Shown here: positions 38,901 through 49,085 of the stretch, in pieces
How the letters are laid out: each line of letters opens with the position of its first letter
Numbering within the stretch: position 1 is the first letter of the stretch
Source of the DNA: Prunella strophiata
Lineage: Eukaryota; Chordata; Aves; Passeriformes; Prunellidae
Direction of reading: 5' to 3'
Assembly: GCA_036583965.1 (NCBI GenBank)
Contig: JAZBQD010000021.1
Coordinates: 17,713,266 to 17,777,265 of the forward strand
Length of the DNA: 64,000 nucleotides
Notes under the pieces: generated by a model
The model's input: only the letters and a program-made list of their open reading frames with translations
Told to the model about the DNA's origin: nothing
Database searches by the model: none
Program-made: the position numbers and the translations under genes

Positions 38901-39026
38901 GTTTGGCTTTGGGCTGGCCAGGGAGGCGGTGGAGTCAGCTCCCTGAAGGTGGCACTTGGTCGAGAAGTTGGTGTTCGGTCACAAGTTGAACTTGATGATC
39001 TCAGAGGTCCAGTCCAACCGAACTGA
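38706..39026 (+). other. Possible divergent first exon opposite MLYCD
   Basis: An ATG in the strong Kozak context GCCGCCATG opens a 107-codon frame starting MLSVAIKGQRL, 150 bases from the MLYCD start on the opposite strand. After seven codons there is a splice-donor-like CAAAG/GTCAGC (GT at 38728-38729), so a short first exon is possible. I do not recognise the peptide, and the 3' part of the open frame runs into a CR1 tail, so the full ORF is unlikely to be a protein. The GCCGCCAT string also resembles a YY1 site, an alternative reading. Confidence 0.25.
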
Positions 39027-39043
39027 TTCTGTGAGTCCGTGAA
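38960..39043 (+). mobile_element. CR1 LINE 3' tip
   Basis: GATGATCTCAGAGGTCCAGT, CCAACC and GATTCTGTGAGTC are the last bases of a CR1 3' end in sense orientation, directly abutting a second tail in the opposite orientation. Confidence 0.75.
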
Positions 39044-39215
39044 TCATCAAGATTGGAAGAGACCTTTGGAATCATCCAGTTCAAATGTTCACCCAGTGCT
39101 GCTGCTGTAACCCCCAAGCCACAGCACAAATGCCCGATGCAGACACATAAACATCTCCAGGACATGGTGACTCCATCCACCTCCCTGGGCACCTTGACCT
39201 CCCAAACAATGAATA
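39044..39215 (-). mobile_element. CR1 LINE 3' end
   Basis: GAATCATCAAGATTGGAAGA, ATCATCCAGTTCAAATG and GGTGACTCCATCCACCTCCC match the antisense CR1 3' end. Together with the preceding tip it makes a tail-to-tail junction at about 39043. Confidence 0.85.
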
Positions 39216-40590
39216 AATTCTTTTCAAATACCTCATTTGAATCTCTCTTGTCTCAGTTTATGGCCTTACACTGTGCACTGTATCCTCCCCTGTGGCTCCC
39301 ATATTTCCTGCTGGGTTTGTGGAACACCACTGAGCACCCAGGCTTGCACAGCTCTGAAATAAATCATTCAAGTGTGAATACAAGTGACACAAGTGTGTCA
39401 GTCTTGGCTTGGTGCACACCAGGGAACAAATCTGATTTCTTGAGCAGCTCCTCCATGTCCTGAGGAGGCTGTGGCTCCTGGAAAGCTGCTGATACTTTCA
39501 GGGATCACAGCCCCAGGCCAGCCCTGCTGCAGTTTTTGCTCTGAAACCACTCTTTAGAAACAACAGGAAACAACACAAATTTTTGTTGTGCAATTTTGAG
39601 GTCACAGAATTGAGTGTGGCCTGTTTTTGAGGCCCTGGGGCAAAAAACTCATCAAGAGCCCAAGGTCCTCTCAAGTGTGTCAGGAGCTTTTGTCAATGAA
39701 GTCAAACATCTCCATCCTGCTCCCAGCTCAGGCTTAGAAAGGTAAAACTCCCCTGGACATTCAGGATTTGCCTGCTTTAGGCATTAAACCAGCAAAACAC
39801 ACAGATCATGATGTCAGTGAGGTTAGAATTGAGCAGCAATTGTCCTTAAAAGCACAGGGAATTGGGATTCTCAGTGTTTGAGATGAGAATTGAGGAGAGA
39901 ATCAAGCCCTCTTTGGCAGTGAAGAGACAAAAAGAGAGTGCTGCCTAATTACACATTTAAGAGCAATATGTTAGAGATCCTCAAGGAATGGGACAAAAGG
40001 AAAAAAAAACCAAAAAACCCAAAACCTGAGCAGTATAGTCCTAGGGAACTGAAGGTCATAAAATAAACTATTATTATTAAGAGTTTAAGGGAGGGGAAAC
40101 ATTACTCAGAAGCATTAAAATATATTAAAAAGTCTTTTAAAAAAATTTTAATCTCACTGGCAATGAATTAAGCTTCAGAAAATCCCCACTTTTAGAACTT
40201 AATTTTCAACTAAATAAGAAGCCTTCAAAGTTGGCTGGTCAGTCCTGCTCCTGCACCTGCCCAGGAAAGGGGCTGCCAAAAGAGCCTCTGTCTGTGTCAG
40301 ATTGCCAGGATAATTCCCAGGAGACAGAGGAGGAGGTAAGAGCTTCCACCCAAAATCATGATGATATTTCCACATGTACTCTTTATAGCAATTCTGCAGT
40401 TTTAAATAGGGATCCATTACACAAACACAACTTTTTCCACTTGAAAACTAAAATAAAACATTTTTAGCCATTCTCCATAAAAAGAGGTGGACAGACTTTG
40501 TTCTTTTTAACAGAAGAGAGCTAGAAAATAAGCTTTTCCTTCTATATATCTAATAATGATCTTAAATCTGCTGTGCTTGATCAACGTATG

Positions 40591-40756
40591 ATTCTGTAAT
40601 AACTTCATCTCAATCTGATGCAGATTTGTTTGACATAAACCCTAAATCTGTGCTAAAATTATTCTAGTTAGTCTTTTCTGTGCAATGAAAGCCTCATGGA
40701 CCAGCTCAGTTCCTGATTCAGAAATGTCAAGAAGCCTGAGATAGAGATGTTAGCAC
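40591..40756 (+). repeat. Inverted repeat, left arm
   Basis: This 166-bp segment is, by eye, about 85% identical to the reverse complement of 44256-44417. Shared blocks include CTGATGCAGATTTGTTTGAC and AAGAAGCCTGAGATAGAGAT. Similarity stops abruptly at both ends. Family not recognised. Confidence 0.85.
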
Positions 40757-41042
40757 AGGGGGAGGGTGGTGATGAAAGATGAAGGCTCCAACCTGCCAGA
40801 AAATGGTCAGCATTTCTCAGGATCAATTCCTTTTAAAAATCCTGTACAGAAATGCTTCTGTTCTTCCCATTCTGACAGCACTCTCAGATTGGCCCTGGGT
40901 GGGATTCCTGCAAGAACAGAGCTCTCCTGCATGACCCACGGCCATAAAAACCAGCTACCAGCACTGTTCATCCCCAGAACCCTCTGTGGTGCAGCTTGTG
41001 AGGCTTTGTCAAGTAAGACATTTCTTTTGAAACCTTCTACTA

Positions 41043-41073
41043 CTTCTTTTTTCCTTTTTTTTTTCCTTTTTTT

Positions 41074-41114
<41 letters not shown>

Positions 41115-41117
41115 CCC
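41043..41117 (+). repeat. Poly-pyrimidine tract with 39 consecutive T
   Basis: A 75-base pyrimidine-only stretch whose last part is an uninterrupted run of 39 T (41076-41114) followed by CCCAGG. Confidence 0.95.
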
Positions 41118-42314
41118 AGGGAAAACTTACCATCTGCTTCAGCTGCTGCTTGGAAGATGAAAACACATCTCTGACTGTCAGGACCTGAGGGCACCACAGA
41201 TGTCAGTGGCCCTGCCCAGCCTCACCTGGGACCTTCTCCATGGGCTCAGGAGCCCCATTTTCAGGGGGTTTGAGACCCTTCTGCAGGATGTCTTGTCACC
41301 CTCATCCCAAATTCCAGCCCCTCTTCCCCAGATCTGCCTTCCCACCATGGACTTTTATTCTTGAAAACGTTTGTTACTGAAAACTGGATGTTATTATTAG
41401 AAAACTGGAGATTGAAAGAGTCTAATTGCACTTCAGTAATTGTAAATTTTGTCTCTGAGCAAAAAGAGAAGCTAATAAAAGATGGTAAGTCAATTTGATT
41501 CCAAGTCAATCTGATCCTCTTTTTTTTCCCTTCTCTTTAATCTGTTCAAATGTTAGGTAAAAATAAAATACATGCCCTGGATTCTCTGCTCAATAATTCC
41601 TCTGTAGCAAAGACAAACTGATTCACGATGGAAATGAAGTCCCATGGCTTGGGGTTTGTTTTGTTTATTTTCTGTATTTGCTCTTACATGCAGAGTGCCA
41701 CATAAATGTATTTAGGACAAGAGTGTGAGCTGAGAAACTGACTGTGCTATTATTCAACAGACTAGGAGAGATTCAGTTCACTTCAAAAGAAACAAGATAG
41801 AGCCAATGATTTCCAATAAATCTGTGTTTGTGCCTGCAAAGTGTTCATCCAAGGGAGATTTGTCAGGAGACATCTGACAAAACCCTACCTATCCTAAAGG
41901 TGGCTTATTCTTGTAATAACAGGGTTTATACACAAATTTCTCTTTTTGAGTCCTCAAACTAAAGATTCTTTTTTTTTAATATCTACTAGAAAATATTAAA
42001 AATAGCTATGTGATCAATTGAAAACCAGCCCTGATAAGAGGAAATAAAAGATCTCTTCCTCTGTTTTCCTTTCACCACAGTGCTTGGGTGGGAGAGCAGA
42101 GTGGGAAGCTGTGCTGCAAGCTCTGAACACATTTTGTAATAGCTCAGAACAGAGATTGTAAAATTACTTTAAATGAAGCGAGTATCCCATTTTGAAGAGT
42201 TCATAAATCTCATAAGACACTGGAAAAAGCAAACTTGCTGCAGTTACTGAGTAAAAAGCAGGATCTTTTCAGCTTTTTGCACTGCTCTTCAATTATTCAG
42301 CCCCTCCAAACAGG

Positions 42315-42351
42315 CAGTTCTGAGGGTGGTTTTGTTCCACCCTCAGAACTG
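42315..42351. other. Perfect hairpin, 15-bp stem, 7-base loop
   Basis: CAGTTCTGAGGGTGG at 42315-42329 is exactly complementary to CCACCCTCAGAACTG at 42337-42351, separated by TTTTGTT. One G-U pair could extend the stem in RNA. Confidence 0.95.
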
Positions 42352-45300
42352 TGTGTTTAAAATGAGACAGCAGCATTCCACTGTCAGAGCTGCAGGCAGT
42401 GCTCAGCTTTAATCTTAATTTTAGATAAATACAAGCATTGTTTTATAGAATTACCTGGCTTTAAGCACAGGAGGCTTGTGGAGAGCCTGCAGGATCAGCT
42501 CTGTTCTCACAACTGCAGTTTTCTTTAGTTCTGCCTGGGTTCAGGATTTCCTTCCTGAGATTTTCTTGTTTAATTTGCCTGTACTGAGTTGTTCTCCAGG
42601 TACTGACACCAAGTACTGAACAGCAGAGGTGTCTGCCTCTGAAATCAGATCATGGGAATATTTATTTCAAGTGATTAATCTATTTCTATCCAGCAGTTCT
42701 CTGAAATAATTATGAACCTGAGGATTTTTATTTAGGGCACTGTAGAATCAGAACTTTTATCATAAAACTCTGGTTTCTATGTCTTTTTTTTCTACCAAAT
42801 TTAGGAAATATTTATAACTAACGGTGGGCTGAGACTATTTCTAATGTTTTATCAAATTTTTTATCTTTCTTTTTTTTTTTTTTTTAAGGAAAAACCAAAG
42901 CTCTTGGAAATGTTAAGAAAAGTCCCTAATATCTCAAGGCATAGTTAAACTGATTTTATACTTTTGTATTTTCAGCCATGGGTCCTAAATACAATGTTGA
43001 AAGATGTCAATATTCATATGGACATTTAATTTATTTGCTTTACTGTCTGATACTCAATTTTGCTGTTACAGGGTTGATAGTAAATAGAAGTGGAATACAG
43101 TACATGAATTTACAAGTCAGTGTACTTCACCCTTGGTACCACAGAATCCTTGTCATTATCACAGAGATTGCTCCCACAGAGGCTTCCAACCACTCTTCCC
43201 CCCAATTTATGTTGGTATCATGAAAAAGAGCAAAAAGCCCCTATTTTCTCTTTTAGTATGAAAAATAAAAGGTGAATGTTAGCCAGAGTTGTTTCTTTAC
43301 AAATATCCCTTTCCTTTTTTTTCCTTATTTTGTATTTTGCTCACTTGGAAAAGTCTTCACTGGTGATTCAATTCCTAGATAAATCTTCTATTAGCATTTA
43401 GCAGCTCATTCAGCTCCTTGATATTAATTCCTGTTCAGGCTTAGATGGCACATTAGAGGAAAATGAGGCTAAAGATTTAAGCAGATACTTTTAATTATGT
43501 CTGGCTCTAATAGAAGATGGACAGAATCTTACAGGGCAGAATATTAAGCTACTTTCTCCTGCATGAAACTTTTATGCTTATAGCACAACCCTTTCAGTGT
43601 AGTAGCAAATTCTTCCCTATTACAGATTTTTCAAACTGATGTTTGTCATTTTTCTCCTTCATTGCTGAGACAGATTTTTACACTTGTGTGAATTTGGGCA
43701 CCTAAGTACTGAATGAAATTCCCTTCCAGCCTGCAGAAAAAGGAAGAGGAAGGCTGGGTGTAAGCATGAGAAGATGTCTCTCTGTTTTCCAGCTTGCAGT
43801 AAAAATTAGATTTTTAAACACCCTGGAACAGAGAGGAGGAAGAGGAAGCTGCAAGATTTGAATATGGAGGGAATCTCACTGAAGCTGATGAGAAATTCAA
43901 CAAAACATTTGTGATTCTTTGGGGAAGGACATAACTTTTCATCTGCTGGGGGGCTGAACTCCCTGGGGCTGTGCCTCAGGCTGTGAACAGTGCAGAACCC
44001 CACAGGAACTTTCCACTTTTCATTGCTCTCTCTGTTTTACCTTCTCCATCACAAAGGAGTGGATGAATGGCTGGTTACAGAGCAGGAGTCTGAGCTGGGT
44101 GGTGCTTGGGGAAGTGACTGACCTGCAGCACTGACAATCCAGGTGTTTTATTGGAGTCAAGGCCTGAGTTCTGTAACTGGAACACCTGGGAGATGTTGGG
44201 TTGTCCATGAGTGACCTTGGCACTGCCCTGGATAACCAATCTCTCTGTGCTTTTTGCTAACATCTCTATCTCAGGCTTCTTGAAATTTCTGAATCAGAAA
44301 CTAAGCTGGCCCATAGGGCTTTCATTGAATAGAAAAAACTAACTAGACTAATTTTAGCACAATTTTAGGGCTTATGTCAAACAAATCTGCATCAGATTGT
44401 GAAGGTTATTACAGAATTTTTGCAGCCCACTCCAATTCAACTTGAGGCATGGACTGAGTTAAAGGAGGAGGAGTTCAGCTTTCAGTTTGCTTATTTACTG
44501 GGTAAATGTTTCTTTTACAGTTAGTGTTTAAGCCTACAGGGATGAGTATAGGCTGCCTGTTATAATCCTATGCAAATTTATTTAGTCTCCTGTATGCTAA
44601 AAGTGTTCATTAGTTTTAATAAACACAAAGATTGGGAAATTGAGAGTTGTAATAATTGCTTTACACAGCATGGAACTTAATAATCAGGAAACAAACTCCT
44701 TTAAAACCTCTTGTGTTTATACTACTGGCAGTGAAAGCACTGCTTTTACACTGTTGTCTTCAACAGACCTGATTTTTAGTGTTGCTGGAGTTTCCTTGAA
44801 GCAATTAGTTTGGAAAATTATCTGTTGCAATCGTCGTGGTGCCTGGACTCAGTTTAATTGCACAATGCTGACTTGCTTTGTGACATGGTGTTATTTCATA
44901 AAGTTACCAGCAGCCTTAACAGATGTGTAATGCTGCAGCTGAGGCACTGAAGTGTTTACAGTGCTCAGTTTGTGTGTAAATCCAGGAATACAGAAATTGC
45001 AAGGATGTCAGAATTTATGATAGCAACCTATTAATCTGTCACCAGCTCTAAAGGGCTCTAAAAGCTCAATTACCACTAAGGTGTCTCCATGTTATTCCCA
45101 CAGTTCTGCAGGAGTGAATCATGCTGAGGAAAAGGTGTTGTTTGTTTTGGTCATTTCTATTGTTTCTGTGCATTTCCTACACCCTGCTTGTTTTGTTTCT
45201 TAACATTTCTACAAGTGTGGAATTATAAAAAAAAAAAACCACCAAACATTAAATCAATGCTCTGTCAGCCAGTTAATCTAACCTTTTAAAATGGTATTTA

Positions 45301-45482
45301 CAGAGGAGCTATTCCTGGTGAATGGGAAATATATTCAGCTGATCTCTCTGGGTTTGTTTCTACAGCCAGTGGTAGGAAAGACGTTCTTCCAGAAAGTCAC
45401 TAAATGTGTTCCCTCTTCTAGAAGGTCACTGTGTTCCTGTCTCCCCACTGAATGTAGGAAGGTGCTGCTGTCTCAGTCAGTG
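42352..45482. other. Intergenic, nothing else recognised
   Basis: Apart from the right arm of the inverted repeat, this is AT-rich sequence with poly(T) near 42870 and poly(A) near 45228. No gene seen. Confidence 0.5.
44256..44417 (-). repeat. Inverted repeat, right arm
   Basis: Partner of 40591-40756 in opposite orientation, 3.5 kb away. The pair may be two copies of an unrecognised interspersed repeat or the arms of a larger structure. Confidence 0.85.
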
Positions 45483-45488
45483 TTCTCC

Positions 45489-46105
45489 TGTCAGAACCCA
45501 GCACATCCCTCTGGCTGCCCTGGATGGCTCCAGCCCCTGGCAGGGGGCTCAGAGCCCTTGGCACAGAGCCCAAGACCCCTGGGCCTTTGATCCTGAGCCA
45601 TGGAAAAAATTACCAACCTTATATGAAGAGTTACAAGCCACACATATTGAGTAATAATCAGTTTTTCACAGGGTGAAAATGTAGAATTTTGGTGTTTTTT
45701 AGAATAAGGCTTCGGGGGTCAAGATGGAGGAATTTGGGTGTGTTCTGTCCTTCTTTCTCCTTCTTCACAGCCTCCATCTCCTGGGTGATGGTGGCACTTT
45801 TGGATTGGTTTAGAGTTGGACTGTGTAACATGGGTGATGGGTATTGGAAAATAACTGTAAATAATGTACAGGTAGTTTTTAGTATAAAAAGACAACACCA
45901 CCCCAGAGGTGGGCAGTGTGCCTGGGACTGACCTGCTGAACAGACCTGGGCTGGTCAGGAAAAGAATGTAATAGATAAGAGAAAATAAACAACCTTGGGG
46001 ACCAAAAATGAAGAGACCTGACTCCTTCTTCAGTGCTCAGGCTGGGACACAGAGACTTTCCAACACATCTCTGGGTCTCCCGAGAACACGTGAGAGACCC
46101 GGACA
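45489..46105 (+). mobile_element. Solo LTR, class-II-type endogenous retrovirus (copy 2)
   Basis: 617-bp copy of the same family as 10104-10728, in plus orientation, TGTCAGAACC to GGACA. Inverted CCAAT box at 45804-45808, TATAAAA at 45883-45889, AATAAA at 45985-45990. Perfect 6-bp target-site duplication TTCTCC at 45483-45488 and 46106-46111. No internal retroviral sequence. Confidence 0.93.
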
Positions 46106-46111
46106 TTCTCC

Positions 46112-47329
46112 AAGCAAACCAGGCAGCCTTTGTTCCCTTACACCTTCAGATCAGGGCAGGAAATTCTGATCAAATCCATAATTACCATGGGCAGGACACA
46201 GGGCAGTGGGCAGAGCTTTCCCTTGGCTCCAGAGGAGGAAGCCTGGGAGGGCTCCTGAACCTGAGCAGCACCAGAGGTGTGGAGCCATCAGCCAGGGCCC
46301 AGTGGCTGCTGAGGTAATTATTACCAAACCTCTCCATCTTAATTAGAAGCTTTGTTCTCCCTGCCAGCAACAGATCTCATCCCAGTTTATGTACTAATAA
46401 AATGCATTTCAGAGATTAGAAGTGCTACAGTGTGCCAGCCCCCAAGAGTTGTGAAGAATTTGCTGTGAAGAATTTGCTGTCAGCCTGGAGCCAGCCTGTC
46501 CCCATCTCAGGAGCTCCTGCAGCAGCTCAGAGCAGCAGATGCCTGGGGCTTGTCCCCAGTTTCCAGAACTGCTTTTCCCCTTGAGCCCTGTGTTCCACAG
46601 GGAGCAGAGTTTAGGAGCAGCCTGGCATCCAGCAGCACTGGGATGTGGGGAAAGAAGGAATATATTTTGAATTTTAAATGAATATTTTCTGAATTTTAAA
46701 TTAAGGAGGACTAGAATCTGAATTTTAAAATAACACCCATGTTAATTTAAGTATTTTTCTGAATTTTAAATTTTCTGAATTTTAAATTAACATCTATGAA
46801 AGTGCTGCTCTGCCACTGCTTAGAGATCTAAATACTGCTGGAGTAGAGTTCATTGTTTTCGTTTAAGCTTTTATTGATTATTGACCCCAAAGAAATTGCC
46901 CACAGCCTGGAACATAAGAATCTCTAGTGTGCAGATTTGTATTTCATTTAATGTGATAGCAAATACAGTTATATCAGAGGGGAGAAGCATCTTCAAGAGA
47001 CTTTTCTGATGCTGCAGATGGCTTTTTGCAAATACTGTACTGGTGGCTGGTGGAATCTCTGAAGGGTGGAGTAAAATAAGTGAGGGCCACAACCTCAATT
47101 TACAGCACACGAAATCAGAAGTGGAAAGGGTTTTTGGGAAGGCACTGATTTTGTGAGTCTTGGTGTGTGTCTGTGTCTCTGCCCTTGTAAATGAGTGTGT
47201 AAATCCCTGAGGATGTGCAGTGGCCCTGCCCTGTTGCAGTGAGGTAGAAAAATCATAGAGAAAGGCTTCCCAAAATCAGTCCTGCTCTCCTGGAATCAGG
47301 GGCTGGCCTTGTCAAGCTGGCACTTTGCA
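46112..47329. other. Intergenic with short AT-rich repeats
   Basis: Between about 46663 and 46795 the 13-mer CTGAATTTTAAAT and close variants recur five times in irregular spacing. Nothing else recognised. Confidence 0.6.
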
Positions 47330-47670
47330 AGTTGTGAAAGCAATCCTGGTGTGAGCAGTTCATTAACATCACAATCTATTCCTGGGTGAAAAGCAACTTG
47401 TACCTGTATAAACTGCTTTTACATGTTATACAAAAAAATGAAAACTATCTCTCACAAACAACTGTCCCTGCAGGTACACACTGGGAGTTTGAGCGACCAA
47501 TAAATACAGAATAACAATTTGTTACTGACCAATAAAGTGATTGGCAAGAGAGCTCCTGACCAATTGGAGTCCCACATGAGGTCTGTAAAACTGTATAAAA
47601 AGGAGTTCTGTGAATAAAGAATGGGCCTTTTTCCACCATGAAGAAAATGGAGTCTGTGTGATTTATTCCC
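47330..47670 (+). mobile_element. LTR of a third retroviral family, ends uncertain
   Basis: Two CCAAT boxes (GACCAATAAAG near 47528, GACCAATTGG near 47559), then TATAAAAAGG near 47594 and, about 20 bases on, AATAAAGAATGG. This close spacing of TATA box and poly(A) signal is a retroviral U3-R-U5 pattern with a very short R region, as in alpharetroviruses. I found no matching target-site duplication, so the limits are approximate. Confidence 0.65.
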
Positions 47671-48368
47671 TTCGTTTTTCCAGGGGTCAGAGCTTGGGGC
47701 TGATGGATTTTGGGGTTTCTCTGCAGTCACAGTGCAGGGTTTTATCTTTTCATCTTTGCAGAGGGCAATGCTGCAGATGTCCCTGATGGGGCCATGGTAC
47801 CAGGGTGTGTCCACAGGGCTCTGGTGTTTCCATGGGTAACCCAGTGATCTCCTTCCTGCCCATGGAATATTTACATCACCTTTGATGTGTGTGGATCAAT
47901 GTGCCCATGTGCTCTGGTTAGGAATGATTTATGGGATAGGAACTGGAAGCTGATCCAGTGAAATAATCTTGTTTTACATATTAATCACTGTACTATTTGA
48001 TGTTTCCTTCAAAGTAGAAGCCTTTATCAGCAATTTAAGTTGAATTTGGCTGGATTAACAAAGATTAGAATGGAAGTTGGAAGAAAGTATGAAGTGTAAT
48101 ACATTGTATGATGTTCATTCAGGACAAGAAAACACTTAAAAGATTAAGTAGCAGAATAACAATGAATTATATGATCTTTTAAAAATTAATAGAATTGTAC
48201 TTTTTATCTTCAAAATACTCAATAAGCCAATGCCTACATTATAGATGGGTTGTAAGAACAACTGAAGTTTGAAGTTGCTGAAGTTTGACGTTTCAACAGG
48301 AATTGCTGAAGTTTTCTGGAAATGGCATTCAGAGCATGCAATCATTTGTGTGACACAAAGGAAGAAAG
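47671..48368. other. Intergenic, nothing recognised
   Basis: Possibly some further LTR-derived sequence up to about 47810, not provable; the rest is AT-rich and unrecognised. Confidence 0.4.
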
Positions 48369-49085
48369 AATCACAGAATCACTGGGTTGGAAGAGACCTT
48401 CAGGATCATGGAGTCCAACCCAGCCCCAACACCTCAACTGAACCCTGGCACCCAGTGCCACATCCAGGCTTTGTTAAACACACCCAGGGATGGTGACTCC
48501 ACCACCTCCCTGGGCAGCCATTCCAGAACTTTATCACCCTTTCTGTGAAAAACTTTTCCTAATATCCAGCCTGTATTTCCCTTTACACAGTGTGAGGCTG
48601 TGTCCTCTGGTTCTGTCAGTGCTGCCTGGAGAAAGAGCCCAAGCCCAGCTGAGCCCAGGCACCTTTCAGGAGCTGTAGAGAGTGATAAGGTCACCCCTGA
48701 GTCTCCTTTTCTCCAGGCTGAGCACCCCCAGCTCCCTCAGTGCTTCCTCTCAGGGTTTGTGTTCCCAGCCCCTCTCCAGCCTCGTTGCCTCCTCTGGACA
48801 CATTCCAGGTCCTCAAATGTCCTTCCCAAGCTGAGGGGCCAGAGCTGGGCACAGCACTCAGGGTGTGCCCTCCCCAGTGCCAAGGACAGAGGCAGAATGC
48901 CCTCCCTGCCCCTGCTGGGCACACCATTCCTGCTCCAGGCCAGGATCCCTTGGCCTTTTAGGCACTCTGCTGGCTCATGCCCAGCCTGCTGTCCACCAGT
49001 GCCCCCAGGTCCCTCTCACTGAAGGCTCAGTGCTGGGATTCTCTGGTGGATGTTTTGTTACTGCTCTGCTTCCCTCTCTTTGCCT
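48369..49085 (-). mobile_element. CR1 LINE 3' end, about 0.7 kb
   Basis: The longest CR1 piece in the window, antisense: AATCACAGAATCACTGGG (tail), GGTGACTCCACCACCTCCCT, CTAATATCCAGCCTG, GGTCACCCCTGAGTCTCCTT, CTCCAGGCTGAGCACCCCCA and GCTGGGCACAGCACTCAGG in the expected order. It covers the 3' UTR and probably the end of the reverse-transcriptase ORF, with no long open frame left. Confidence 0.93.

Larger units (their letters stand above)
39216..42314. other. Intergenic upstream of MLYCD
   Basis: No exon recognised. It contains one arm of an inverted repeat (40591-40756) and a pyrimidine tract (41043-41117). HSBP1, which precedes MLYCD in human, was looked for and not seen. Confidence 0.5.

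Noticed and set aside
38070..39026. 318-codon plus-strand open frame across MLYCD exon 1
   Set aside because: It is the antisense of a very GC-rich coding exon, where stop codons are rare; its peptide is low-complexity and unlike any known protein. Only the ATG at 38706 is kept as a weak candidate.
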